From Polaromonas sp. (GTDB lineage Bacteria > Pseudomonadota > Gammaproteobacteria > Burkholderiales > Burkholderiaceae_C): a stretch of DNA of 64,000 nt. The translations under genes were made by a program, and so were the position numbers. The DNA is taken from positions 104,413-168,412 of the forward strand of contig NZ_JACPOF010000024.1 of NCBI RefSeq assembly GCF_016185115.1. The letters run 5' to 3'. Shown piece after piece: positions 24,539 to 32,770 of the stretch. The notes below the pieces were generated by a model. It worked only from the letters and a program-made list of their open reading frames with translations, made no database searches and had not been told where the DNA came from. Within the stretch, counting starts at the first letter, position 1. Every line of letters begins with the position of its first letter.

Positions 24539-25246
24539 TCAGTTTGTTTGCGAGCGCAGCCCCTGCAGGTCCAGCACGCGCAGGCCGCCGTACTCCACGC
24601 GTATGCTGCCCTGCGCCTCCAGCCTCGTCAGGGCTTCATTGACCCGCTGGCGTGACAGGCCTATCAGGTAGGCCAGCTCCTGCTGGGTGATGCGCAGCAC
24701 CTCGCCAACGCCGGGGTAAAGAACGGGGTTGAACAGGGCGGCCAGCGAACGGGCCACACGCACGTCGGGGTTGTTCATGCGGTCAATCTCGCGCGCGGCG
24801 ATGAACTGGCCCAGCCTTTCATTGAGCTGGTTCATCACAAAGCGGTTAAAGCCTATGGAATGGTCCAGCATCCAGTGGAAAGTGTCGACCGGCAAACCCG
24901 CCACCACGCTTTTGCGCAGCGCCTGGATGTTGTAACGGTAGGGCTCGCGCTTGAGGGCCGTGCCCTCGCCAAACCAGCCGCCGGGTGGCACCCCGGTGAA
25001 CGTCATGGTCATGCCCTGGGCGTTGTCGCTACTCATCTTGAGCAGGCCCTGCACCACCCCGAACCAGTAGGTCACGGGTTTGCCGAGGCGGCAGACATAG
25101 TCACCGGGCTGGGCATCGCCGACATGCAGTTCGGCCACGGCGCGTTCGCGCTCGGCGGGCAGCAGCAGCGGCAGCCATGGGATGCCCGCGAGATCAGCAT
25201 CGGTGATCGCACGGGGACGTATCTGCACTGGGCGATCAGGAGGCAT
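24539..25246 (-). CDS. Crp/Fnr-family transcriptional regulator
   Basis: ATG 25246 (MPPDRPVQIRPRAITDADLAG) is preferred over the track's TTG 25270, giving 235 aa. The N-terminal cyclic-nucleotide-binding fold runs to about residue 130 (LHVGDAQPGDYVCRLGKPVTYWFGVVQGLLKMSS ... GGWFGEGTAL). It lacks the FNR cysteine cluster and the strict cAMP-binding RSE motif. The C-terminal HTH reads LRITQQELAYLIGLSRQRVNEALTRLEAQGSIRVEYGG. Divergent from the acyl-CoA synthetase/LIV transporter operon, with a perfect palindrome between them, it likely controls that operon, perhaps responding to an acyl-CoA or aromatic ligand (inference). Confidence 0.83.
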   Translation of the reverse strand: MPPDRPVQIRPRAITDADLAGIPWLPLLLPAERERAVAELHVGDAQPGDYVCRLGKPVTYWFGVVQGLLKMSSDNAQGMTMTFTGVPPGGWFGEGTALKREPYRYNIQALRKSVVAGLPVDTFHWMLDHSIGFNRFVMNQLNERLGQFIAAREIDRMNNPDVRVARSLAALFNPVLYPGVGEVLRITQQELAYLIGLSRQRVNEALTRLEAQGSIRVEYGGLRVLDLQGLRSQTN

Positions 25247-25314
25247 GGCCAGACTGCACTGAAGCAGCAAAAAGAGGGGCTAAGGGAAAGTCCGGGGGAG
25301 TAATCACCCTCAAA

Positions 25315-25332
25315 TTGTCGTCGGAACGACAA
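25315..25332. promoter_or_regulatory. Candidate Crp/Fnr-type operator
   Basis: TTGTCGT-CGGA-ACGACAA has perfect 7-nt arms and lies in the 205-nt divergent region between the Crp/Fnr gene (start 25246) and the acyl-CoA synthetase gene (start 25452). Size and symmetry fit a dimeric Crp/Fnr site, although the half-site differs from both TGTGA and TTGAT. Confidence 0.5.
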
Positions 25333-25451
25333 CATGACGTCAAATGGACGCCTACGATGCAGGGCATGGAGACAACTCCAGCATGCACCAGAGGTCTGAC
25401 AGACAGGGCAGCAAGCTGGAAGTTGACATAACGAAAGCGAGACAAGGACAG

Positions 25452-27398
25452 ATGCAGACCACGTTTCCCCGATTGCTGCTGAAACACGCCGCGGAGCGCC
25501 CGGATGCGCCCGCCGTGCGCGAGAAGGAATACGGCATCTGGCAGGCCCACAGCTGGTCAGCCATGGCCGCCATGGTGGAACAGATCGCCTGCGGCATGCA
25601 CCAGGCCGGCCTGCAGCGTGGCGAGCACATGGTCATTGTCGGCAGCAACCGCCCCCGTCTTTACGCCACCATGCTGGCCGCGCAATCCCTGGGCGCCATA
25701 CCGGTCCCGCTCTACCAGGACGCCGTTGCGGCCGAATGCGTCTTCCCGATCACCAATGCCGATGTGCGTTTTGCCGTGGTGGAAGACCAGGAGCAGGTCG
25801 ACAAGCTGCTCGAAATTCGTGACCGCTGTCCGGACCTCGCCAGCATCGTGTTTGACGACCCGCGCGGCCTGCGCAACTACAGCGAACCCGGCCTCGTCTC
25901 GCTCGACCAGATGATGGATGCTGGCAAGGCTTTTGCGGCCGCGCAGCCCGGCTGGTTCAGGGCCCGTGTTGACGAGACCCGCCCCGATGACGTGGCCGCG
26001 ATGTTTTTTACATCCGGCACCACGGGCAATCCCAAGGGTGTGGTGCACACCCACAACACCATGCTGGACAGGGCGAAGGCCGGCGCTGATTTCGACAAGC
26101 TCACGTCCGACGAGGAAGTGCTGGCCTACCTGCCGCCGGCCTGGGTCGGACAGAACATCTTCAGCTACGCGCAGTGGCTGGCCTGCGGTTATGTCGTCAA
26201 CTGCCCCGAAAGCGCTGCGACGGTGATGATCGACCTGAAAGAAGTCGGCCCCACCTATTACTTTGCGCCGCCCCGCATTTTTGAAGGCCTGCTGACGACG
26301 GTGATGATCCGCATGGAAGACGCGGGCCACATCAAGCGCGGCATGTTCGACTATTTCATGGGTGTGGCCAAACGCGTCGGCCCCGCGCTGATGGACGGCA
26401 AAGCTGTTGGTGGCCTTGACCGGCTGCTGTATGCGCTGGGCAATGTCATGGTCTACGGTCCGCTACGCAACACGCTGGGCTTTTCGCGCGTGCGTGTGGT
26501 GTACACCGCAGGCGAAGCCATCGGGCCCGACCTCTTTACCTTCTACCGTTCCATCGGCATCAACATGAAGCAGCTCTACGGCTCGACCGAGACCGCCGTG
26601 TTCGTCTGCCTGCAGCCCGACAACGAAGCGCGTGCCGACACGGTGGGCGTGCCGATCTCGGGTGTGCAGATCCGCGTGGCCGACAACGGCGAGATCATGG
26701 TCAAGTCAGCCGGCCTGCTCAAGGAATACTACAAAAACCCCACCGCCACTGCAGAGGTGCTGACGGCAGACGGCTGGTACCACACCAGCGATGCGGGCTT
26801 CATCGACGCCTCTGGTCACCTGAAAATCATAGACCGCGTGAAAGACGTGGGCCGCATCAGGGGCGGCAGCAACGACGGCGCCATGTTTGCGCCCAAGTAT
26901 GTGGAGAACAAGCTCAAGTTCTTCCCCTACATCAAGGAAGTCGTGGCCTACGGCGATGGCCGCGAGAAGGTCTGCGTCTTTATCAACATTGACTTTGAAG
27001 CAGTGGGCAATTGGGCCGAGCGGCGCAACCTGCCCTATGCCGGCTACACAGACCTGGCGCAAAAGCCCGAGGTCTACCAGCTCATCAAGGAGTGCGTCGA
27101 GAAGGTCAATGCCGACCTGAGCGTGGACCTGCTGCTCGCGGGTTCGCAGGTCAGCCGCTTCCTCGTGCTGCACAAGGAACTGGACGCCGACGATGGCGAG
27201 CTGACCCGCACGAACAAGGTCAGGCGCGGTTTTATCGGCGACAAATACCAGCCGCTGGTCGATGCGCTCTATGGCGGCAAGACTGAACAGTTCATTGAAA
27301 CCGTGGTGAAGTTCGAGGACGGCCGGAGCGGCAGCGTCAGCGCCACACTGAAGATTGACGATGCAAAAACCTTTGCACCTGTGAAGGCGGCAGCATGA
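25452..27398 (+). CDS. AMP-forming acyl-CoA synthetase (long-chain type)
   Basis: I start at ATG 25452 (MQTTFPRLLLKHAAERPDAPA), preceded by AAGGACAG, giving 648 aa; the track ORF begins 36 codons earlier. ANL-superfamily motifs: P-loop MFFTSGTTGNPKGVVHTH, A5-like YGSTETAVF, A7 WYHTSDAGFID and hinge/A8 IIDRVKDVGRIRGGSNDGAMFAPKYVENKLKF. The last resembles FadD15-like long-chain ligases that lie in LIV transporter operons. It activates a carboxylic acid to its CoA thioester in the cytoplasm. The stop overlaps the next gene by 4 nt (ATGA). With a LIV-type importer and a second CoA-ligase-like gene, the substrate is probably an imported aromatic or long aliphatic acid. Confidence 0.85.
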   Translation: MQTTFPRLLLKHAAERPDAPAVREKEYGIWQAHSWSAMAAMVEQIACGMHQAGLQRGEHMVIVGSNRPRLYATMLAAQSLGAIPVPLYQDAVAAECVFPITNADVRFAVVEDQEQVDKLLEIRDRCPDLASIVFDDPRGLRNYSEPGLVSLDQMMDAGKAFAAAQPGWFRARVDETRPDDVAAMFFTSGTTGNPKGVVHTHNTMLDRAKAGADFDKLTSDEEVLAYLPPAWVGQNIFSYAQWLACGYVVNCPESAATVMIDLKEVGPTYYFAPPRIFEGLLTTVMIRMEDAGHIKRGMFDYFMGVAKRVGPALMDGKAVGGLDRLLYALGNVMVYGPLRNTLGFSRVRVVYTAGEAIGPDLFTFYRSIGINMKQLYGSTETAVFVCLQPDNEARADTVGVPISGVQIRVADNGEIMVKSAGLLKEYYKNPTATAEVLTADGWYHTSDAGFIDASGHLKIIDRVKDVGRIRGGSNDGAMFAPKYVENKLKFFPYIKEVVAYGDGREKVCVFINIDFEAVGNWAERRNLPYAGYTDLAQKPEVYQLIKECVEKVNADLSVDLLLAGSQVSRFLVLHKELDADDGELTRTNKVRRGFIGDKYQPLVDALYGGKTEQFIETVVKFEDGRSGSVSATLKIDDAKTFAPVKAAA

Positions 27399-28177
27399 CC
27401 AAGAAAATCGGGGACGTCATTCTTGACGTGAACAACATCAGTTTGAGCTTTGGCGGCGTCAAGGCGCTGTCGGACATCTCGTTCAATGTGAAAGAGCACG
27501 AGATACGCGCCATCATTGGCCCCAACGGCGCGGGCAAAAGCTCCATGCTCAACTGCATCAACGGCGTGTACTCACCGCAGCAGGGCTCCATCACATTCCG
27601 CGGCCAGACCTTCAAGCACATGAACAGCCACCAGGTGGCGGTGATGGGCGTGGCCCGCACCTTCCAGAACCTGGCTCTCTTCAAGGGCATGAGCGTGCTC
27701 GACAACATCATGTCGGGCCGCAACCTGAAGATCAAAAGCAACCTCTTCATGCAGGCGCTGCGCATCGGCCCTGCCGAACGCGAAGAAATACGCCACCGCG
27801 AAGCCGTCGAGAAAATCATCGACTTTCTGGAGATCCAGGCCTATCGCAAGACCCCCGTCGGGCAACTCCCCTACGGCCTGCAAAAGCGCGTCGATCTGGG
27901 CCGCGCCCTGGCGATGGAGCCGCAGGTGTTGCTGCTCGACGAACCCATGGCCGGCATGAACGTCGAAGAAAAACAGGACATGTGCCGTTTTGTGCTCGAC
28001 GTGAACGACGAGTTCGGCACCACGGTGGTGCTGATCGAGCACGACATGGGTGTGGTGATGGACATCTCTGACCGTGTCGTCGTGCTGGACTACGGCAAAA
28101 AAATCGGCGACGGCACGCCCGACGAAGTGCGCAACAACGAAGACGTGATCAAGGCCTATCTGGGCACGAGCCACTAA
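27395..28177 (+). CDS. LIV-type ABC transporter ATP-binding protein (LivG type)
   Basis: 260 aa with Walker A GPNGAGKSS, Q-loop region ARTFQNLALF, a signature variant LPYGLQKRVDLGRAL, Walker B VLLLDEPMAGM and H-loop LIEHDMGVVMDIS. The C-terminal VRNNEDVIKAYLG is diagnostic of LivG/BraF proteins. It forms an ATPase heterodimer with the product of 31811-32620. Translation is probably coupled to the upstream synthetase by the ATGA overlap. Confidence 0.9.
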   Translation: MTKKIGDVILDVNNISLSFGGVKALSDISFNVKEHEIRAIIGPNGAGKSSMLNCINGVYSPQQGSITFRGQTFKHMNSHQVAVMGVARTFQNLALFKGMSVLDNIMSGRNLKIKSNLFMQALRIGPAEREEIRHREAVEKIIDFLEIQAYRKTPVGQLPYGLQKRVDLGRALAMEPQVLLLDEPMAGMNVEEKQDMCRFVLDVNDEFGTTVVLIEHDMGVVMDISDRVVVLDYGKKIGDGTPDEVRNNEDVIKAYLGTSH

Positions 28178-28191
28178 AGGCGGAACAAAAG

Positions 28192-29121
28192 ATGGCATTC
28201 TTTCTTGAAACACTTTTTGGCGGCCTGATGGCTGGCATGCTTTATTCGCTGGTGGCGCTCGGCTTTGTGCTGATCTTCAAGGCCTCCGGCGTCTTCAATT
28301 TTGCGCAGGGCGCGATGGTGCTGTTTGCCGCACTGGCGATGGCGCGTTTTTCGGAATGGATTCCGCAGTGGACGGGCATCAACAACCTGCTGTTTGCCAA
28401 TGTCTGCGCGTTTGTCATCGCCGGCATCATCATGTTTGCAGTGGCATGGCTGATCGAGCGGCTGGTGCTCAGCCACCTGGTCAACCAGGAAGGCGCGACG
28501 CTGCTCATGGCCACACTGGGCATTGCCTACTTTCTTGAAGGCCTGGGCCAGACACTGTTCGGCAGCAGTATTTACAAGATTGACATCGGCATGCCGAAAG
28601 AGCCCATCTTCATTCTTGACAAGATGTTCCAGGGCGGCATTCTCATCAACAAGGAAGACCTGATTGCAGCGGCGATTGCTGCAGGCCTGGTCGCCCTGCT
28701 GAGCGTCTTCTTCCAGAAAACATCCACCGGCCGCGCCCTGCGTGCCGTGGCCGACGATCACCAGGCCGCGCAATCCATAGGCATTCCACTGGGCCGCATC
28801 TGGGTCATCGTCTGGTGCGTGGCGGGTGTCGTGGCGCTGGTGGCCGGGATGATCTGGGGCAGCAAGCTGGGGGTGCAGTTTTCGCTCACCACTGTGGCGC
28901 TGCGCGCGCTGCCCGTCGTGATCCTGGGCGGACTGACATCGGTGCCGGGCGCCATCATCGGCGGGCTGATCATAGGCGTCGGAGAAAAGCTTTCAGAGGT
29001 TTACCTCGGCCCCTTCGTTGGCGGCGGCATTGAAATCTGGTTTGCCTATGTGCTCGCCCTGGGCTTCCTGCTGTTCCGTCCACAGGGCCTCTTCGGCGAA
29101 AAAATAATCGACCGTGTCTGA
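28192..29121 (+). CDS. LIV-type ABC transporter permease (LivH type)
   Basis: 309-aa inner-membrane permease with about eight helices. The start FLETLFGGLMAGMLYSLVALGFVLIFKASGVFNFAQGAMVLFAAL is the LivH/BraD signature, and the EAA-like loop is KTSTGRALRAVADDHQAAQSIGIPLGRIW. It forms the translocation pore with LivM. It lies 14 nt after livG and 16 nt before livM. Confidence 0.9.
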   Translation: MAFFLETLFGGLMAGMLYSLVALGFVLIFKASGVFNFAQGAMVLFAALAMARFSEWIPQWTGINNLLFANVCAFVIAGIIMFAVAWLIERLVLSHLVNQEGATLLMATLGIAYFLEGLGQTLFGSSIYKIDIGMPKEPIFILDKMFQGGILINKEDLIAAAIAAGLVALLSVFFQKTSTGRALRAVADDHQAAQSIGIPLGRIWVIVWCVAGVVALVAGMIWGSKLGVQFSLTTVALRALPVVILGGLTSVPGAIIGGLIIGVGEKLSEVYLGPFVGGGIEIWFAYVLALGFLLFRPQGLFGEKIIDRV

Positions 29122-29137
29122 ACAGAAATAGAACACC

Positions 29138-30214
29138 ATGCTTTACAGAGAAAACGGTCAATTCAAAACCACCTACCGGGCAGACCAGCAGATCTTCCCC
29201 ATCCTCCAGGACCGCGTAGTCGTGGGCCTGTTCCTGCTGTTTGCGTTTGTCGCCGTGCCCATGCTGGCAAGCGACTACCTTTTCCGCGCCATCCTGATTC
29301 CTTTCCTGATCATTTCGCTGGCCGCCCTGGGCGTCAATATCCTCGTCGGTTACTGCGGCCAGATCTCACTGGGCTCGGGCGCTTTCATGGCCGTGGGTGC
29401 CTACGGCGCATACAACTTCTTTGTGCGCATTCCGGGCATGCCGCTGATACCCACGCTGATACTGGGCGGGCTGTGTGCCACGGTGTTCGGCATTCTGTTC
29501 GGGCTGCCCAGCTTGCGCGTCAAGGGCCTGTACCTGGCCGTAGCCACGCTGGCTGCGCAGTTCTTCAGCGACTGGATGTTTTTGCGCATCAAGTGGCTGA
29601 CCAACGACTCACCGTCGGGCTCGATCTCTGTCACGCAGCTACAGGTCTTCGGCATGCCCATAGACAGCGCCGTGAGCAAATACCTGCTGTGCCTCGGCAT
29701 ACTCGTCGTGATTGCGCTGCTGGCCAAAAACCTGGTGCGCGGTGCCATAGGACGGGAGTGGATGGCCATACGCGACATGGACGTCGCCGCAGCCGTGATC
29801 GGCATACGCCCCATGTACGCCAAGCTCAGCGCATTTGCCGTCAGCTCATTCATCATTGGTGTGGCCGGCGCGCTTTGGGGCTTTGTTCACCTCGGTGCAT
29901 GGGAGCCGGCAGCTTTTTCTGTCGACTTCTCTTTCCGCCTGCTCTTCATGGTCATCATCGGCGGCCTGGGTTCCATCCTGGGCGGTTTTCTCGGCGCTGC
30001 CTTTGTCACCATACTGCCCATCGTGCTGAGCCGTGCGCTACCCGCCATCACCAGCCTGTTCGGCTACGAGATGAGCACGGCCGGCGTGTCGCACGCAGAA
30101 CTCATGATTTTTGGCGGCCTGATCGTCTGGTTCCTGATTGTGGAACCGCACGGCCTGGCCAAGTTGTGGGCAGTTGCAAAACAAAAACTAAGGCTATGGC
30201 CATTCCCCCACTAA
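29138..30214 (+). CDS. LIV-type ABC transporter permease (LivM type)
   Basis: 358 aa. A short polar N-terminus (MLYRENGQFKTTYRADQQIF) precedes about nine helices. LivM markers: LAALGVNILVGYCGQISLGSGAFMAVGAYGAY, LPSLRVKGLYLAVATLAAQFF and the loop GREWMAIRDMDVAAAVIGIRPMYAKLSAFAVSSFIIGVAGALWG. It pairs with the LivH-type permease. The 115 nt to the binding-protein gene carry a TTTTCAGGAGACAACA ribosome-binding site and possibly an internal promoter. Confidence 0.9.
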   Translation: MLYRENGQFKTTYRADQQIFPILQDRVVVGLFLLFAFVAVPMLASDYLFRAILIPFLIISLAALGVNILVGYCGQISLGSGAFMAVGAYGAYNFFVRIPGMPLIPTLILGGLCATVFGILFGLPSLRVKGLYLAVATLAAQFFSDWMFLRIKWLTNDSPSGSISVTQLQVFGMPIDSAVSKYLLCLGILVVIALLAKNLVRGAIGREWMAIRDMDVAAAVIGIRPMYAKLSAFAVSSFIIGVAGALWGFVHLGAWEPAAFSVDFSFRLLFMVIIGGLGSILGGFLGAAFVTILPIVLSRALPAITSLFGYEMSTAGVSHAELMIFGGLIVWFLIVEPHGLAKLWAVAKQKLRLWPFPH

Positions 30215-30329
30215 AACGGGGAAATGCTCGCAACTACCAATGCGTAACAGGGTATTTGTCCGTTTACTCAGGTGTCCGTTTGGATTTTGGTTTTCAGGTG
30301 TGTGATTTTTAAATTTTCAGGAGACAACA

Positions 30330-31661
30330 ATGAAGATTCGCAGTTTGATTCTGGCAGTGGCTGCAATAGCCGCTGGCGCTTCGTCCCTTGTGACGACCAG
30401 CGCATTTGCGCAGGCGAAGGAACAGTTCTTCCCGCTGCTGTCCTATCGCACCGGGCCTTACGCGCCCAACGGTGTGCCCTGGGCCAACGGCAAGCAGGAC
30501 TACCTCAAGCTCATCAATGCGCGCGATGGCGGCATCAACGGCGTGAAGCTCACATATGAAGAATGCGAAACCGGTTATGCCACTGACCGCGGCGTGGAAT
30601 GCTACGAGCGCCTGAAGGGCCGCCCTGGCGTTGCGATTTTTGACCCGCAGGCCACCGGCATCACCTTTGCCCTGACTGAAAAAGTCACGACCGACAAGGT
30701 GCCGCTGATCACACTGGGCTACGGGTTGTCTGTTGCACAGGACGGACAGGCCTTCAAGTGGAACTTTCCGCTCATGGGCAGTTACTGGACCGCAGCCGAC
30801 ATCCTGATCCAGCACATCGGCAAAAAAGAAGGCGGCATGGACAAGCTCAAGGGCAAGAAGATTGCCCTGGTCTATCACGACTCGCCGTTCGGCAAGGAGC
30901 CGATTCCCCTGCTGCAGGAACGCGCCAGGATGCAGGGTTTTGACCTGCAGCTGATCCCCGTGACCGCACCCGGCGTTGAACAGAAATCTGCATGGCTGCA
31001 GGTTCGCCAGTCACGTCCAGACTATGTGCTGCTGTGGGGCTGGGGCGTCATGAACTCCACCGCACTGAAAGAAGCGCAGGCCACGGGTTATCCGCGCGAC
31101 AAGATGTATGGCGTGTGGTGGGCCGGTGCAGAGCCTGACGTGAAAGACGTGGGCGAAGGCGCCAAGGGTTACAACGCGCTGACGCTGAACACTTCGGGCA
31201 CACAGCCCAAGGTGATCCAGGACATCCTGAAGATGGTGCACGACAAGGGCCAGGGCACAGGTCCGAAAGACGAAGTCGGCTCGGTGCTGTACACGCGCGG
31301 CGTGATCATCCAGATGCTGAGCATTGAAGCCGTACGCCGTGCACAGGAGCGTTTTGGCAAAGGCAAGGTCATGACCGGCGAGCAGGTTCGCTGGGGCATG
31401 GAAAACCTGGCACTCGACCAGAAGCGCCTGGACGCACTCGGCTTTACCAATGTGATGCAGCCGCTGTCAACTTCGTGCTCCGACCACATGGGTTCGACCG
31501 CTGCGCGCGTTCAGACCTGGAACGGCAGCAAGTGGGAGTTCTCGTCCGGCTTCATCGCGGCTGACGAGCAGATCATCAAGCCCATGATCAAGGCCGGCGC
31601 CGACAAGTACCTGGCCGACAAGAAGATGACGCGCCGTACCTCGGCGGACTGCCAGTCTTGA
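30330..31661 (+). CDS. LIV-type ABC transporter substrate-binding protein
   Basis: 443 aa with signal peptide (RSLILAVAAIAAGASSLVTTSAFA). Type I periplasmic binding fold: LLSYRTGPYAPNGVPWANGKQDYLKLINARDGGINGVKLTYEECETGY, then GVAIFDPQATGITFAL and KGKKIALVYHDSPFGKEPIPLLQ. It is of the branch found in aromatic-acid and fatty-acid transport loci rather than strict leucine binding. A strong Shine-Dalgarno (CAGGAGACAACA) precedes ATG. Hairpins immediately downstream may raise its level relative to the membrane subunits. Confidence 0.88.
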   Translation: MKIRSLILAVAAIAAGASSLVTTSAFAQAKEQFFPLLSYRTGPYAPNGVPWANGKQDYLKLINARDGGINGVKLTYEECETGYATDRGVECYERLKGRPGVAIFDPQATGITFALTEKVTTDKVPLITLGYGLSVAQDGQAFKWNFPLMGSYWTAADILIQHIGKKEGGMDKLKGKKIALVYHDSPFGKEPIPLLQERARMQGFDLQLIPVTAPGVEQKSAWLQVRQSRPDYVLLWGWGVMNSTALKEAQATGYPRDKMYGVWWAGAEPDVKDVGEGAKGYNALTLNTSGTQPKVIQDILKMVHDKGQGTGPKDEVGSVLYTRGVIIQMLSIEAVRRAQERFGKGKVMTGEQVRWGMENLALDQKRLDALGFTNVMQPLSTSCSDHMGSTAARVQTWNGSKWEFSSGFIAADEQIIKPMIKAGADKYLADKKMTRRTSADCQS

Positions 31662-31677
31662 GCGGCGTAGCCGCTCA
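31659..31677 (+). promoter_or_regulatory. Perfect hairpin starting at the binding-protein stop codon
   Basis: TGAGCGGC-GTA-GCCGCTCA has perfect 8-nt arms and its first three bases are the stop codon itself. No T-run follows. A 3' stabiliser or translation-termination-linked structure for the abundant binding-protein mRNA is plausible. Confidence 0.45.
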
Positions 31678-31759
31678 GACTGGCTTTGCCAGGTACTGAC
31701 GGCACCCTCCCCAACCCCTCCCGCCAGGCGGAAGGGGCTGGCTCTCACGAGCCGCCAGC

Positions 31760-31794
31760 CTTGAGGGCTGATTACCGTAACCGCAGCCCTCAAG
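31760..31794 (+). promoter_or_regulatory. Hairpin upstream of the LivF-type gene
   Basis: CTTGAGGGCTG and CAGCCCTCAAG form perfect 11-nt arms around 13 nt, ending 16 nt before the LivF-type start codon. Together with the hairpin at the upstream stop codon it structures the whole 149-nt spacer and may attenuate expression of the downstream ATPase and ligase. Confidence 0.45.
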
Positions 31795-31810
31795 ATTGGT
31801 CAGGAAAAAT

Positions 31811-32620
31811 ATGGACACACCCAACATCGTTCTCAACGTCAACGGCATCGAGGTCATTTACAACCACGTGATTCTGGTGCTCAAGGGCGTCTCGCTGCAG
31901 GTGCCGCAAGGCAAGATCGTCGCCATCCTCGGCGGCAACGGCGCTGGCAAGACGACCACGCTGCGTGCGATTTCCAACCTGCTGCAAGGCGAGCGCGGTG
32001 CAGTTACCAAGGGCTCAATAGAGCTGCGCGGTGAACGCATTGAAAACCTCTCGCCCGCCGACCTGGTGCAACGCGGCGTGGTGCAGGTCATGGAAGGCCG
32101 GCATTGCTTTGCCCACCTGACAATTGAAGAGAACCTGCTGACTGGCTCGTACACCCGCAAGAACAAGGCGGAAATCGCCGCCAATCTTGAGAAGGTTTAC
32201 GCCTACTTTCCGCGTCTTAAAACCCGCCGCACCTCGCAGGCGGCCTATACCTCAGGCGGCGAGCCGCAGATGTGCGCGATTGGCCGGGCGCTGATGGCCA
32301 GTCCCAGCATGGTGCTGCTTGATGAACCATCGATGGGCCTGGCGCCGCAGATCGTCGAAGAGGTGTTCAATATCGTGAAGGACCTGAACCAGAAGGAGAA
32401 GGTCACCTTCCTGCTGGCCGAGCAGAACACCAACATGGCGCTGAAATATTCGGACTACGGCTACATCATGGAGAGTGGTCGCGTGGTGATGGACGGCGCC
32501 GCGAGCGACCTGGCCAGCAACGAGGACGTGAAAGAGTTTTACCTCGGCGTGGGCGGCGGCGAGCGCAAGAGCTTCAAGGATGTCAAAAGCTACAAGCGCC
32601 GCAAACGCTGGCTTGCCTGA
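31811..32620 (+). CDS. LIV-type ABC transporter ATP-binding protein (LivF type)
   Basis: Start at ATG 31811 (MDTPNIVLNVNGIEVIYNHVILVLKG), preceded by AGGAAAA; the track's TTG 31796 is less likely. 269 aa with Walker A GGNGAGKTT, signature SGGEPQMCAIGRAL, Walker B MVLLDEPSMGL and the C-terminal YIMESGRVVMDGAASDLASNEDVKEFYLG typical of LivF/BraG. The tail is extended by about 20 basic residues (GERKSFKDVKSYKRRKRWLA), as often seen in LivF proteins of CoA-ligase-linked loci. It partners the LivG-type ATPase. Confidence 0.9.
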   Translation: MDTPNIVLNVNGIEVIYNHVILVLKGVSLQVPQGKIVAILGGNGAGKTTTLRAISNLLQGERGAVTKGSIELRGERIENLSPADLVQRGVVQVMEGRHCFAHLTIEENLLTGSYTRKNKAEIAANLEKVYAYFPRLKTRRTSQAAYTSGGEPQMCAIGRALMASPSMVLLDEPSMGLAPQIVEEVFNIVKDLNQKEKVTFLLAEQNTNMALKYSDYGYIMESGRVVMDGAASDLASNEDVKEFYLGVGGGERKSFKDVKSYKRRKRWLA

Positions 32621-32624
32621 AATG

Positions 32625-32724
32625 GCCCCCACGCTTGTCACTTCGTGTACTGCGCTGCCCCCCGAGGGGGCTGCTGCGCCTGCGGCCCGGCAAAGCCGGT
32701 TCCGCGGCCCCTGCTTGCCTGCAG
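32625..32724. repeat. Comamonad-type intergenic repeat, copy 1
   Basis: The region between the LivF-type and PaaK-like genes carries CCCCACGCTTGTCACTTCGTGTA, a CCCCCCGAGGGGGC hairpin and GCCTGCGGCCCGGCAAAGCCGGTTCCGCGGCCCCTGC. The last part recurs at 34026-34124 and 34162-34257. Its hairpins may act as terminators or mRNA-end structures. Confidence 0.6.
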
Positions 32725-32770
32725 TGCCCGCATTCAACCCAGACACAAAAAATACAAACCGGGGCCACGC

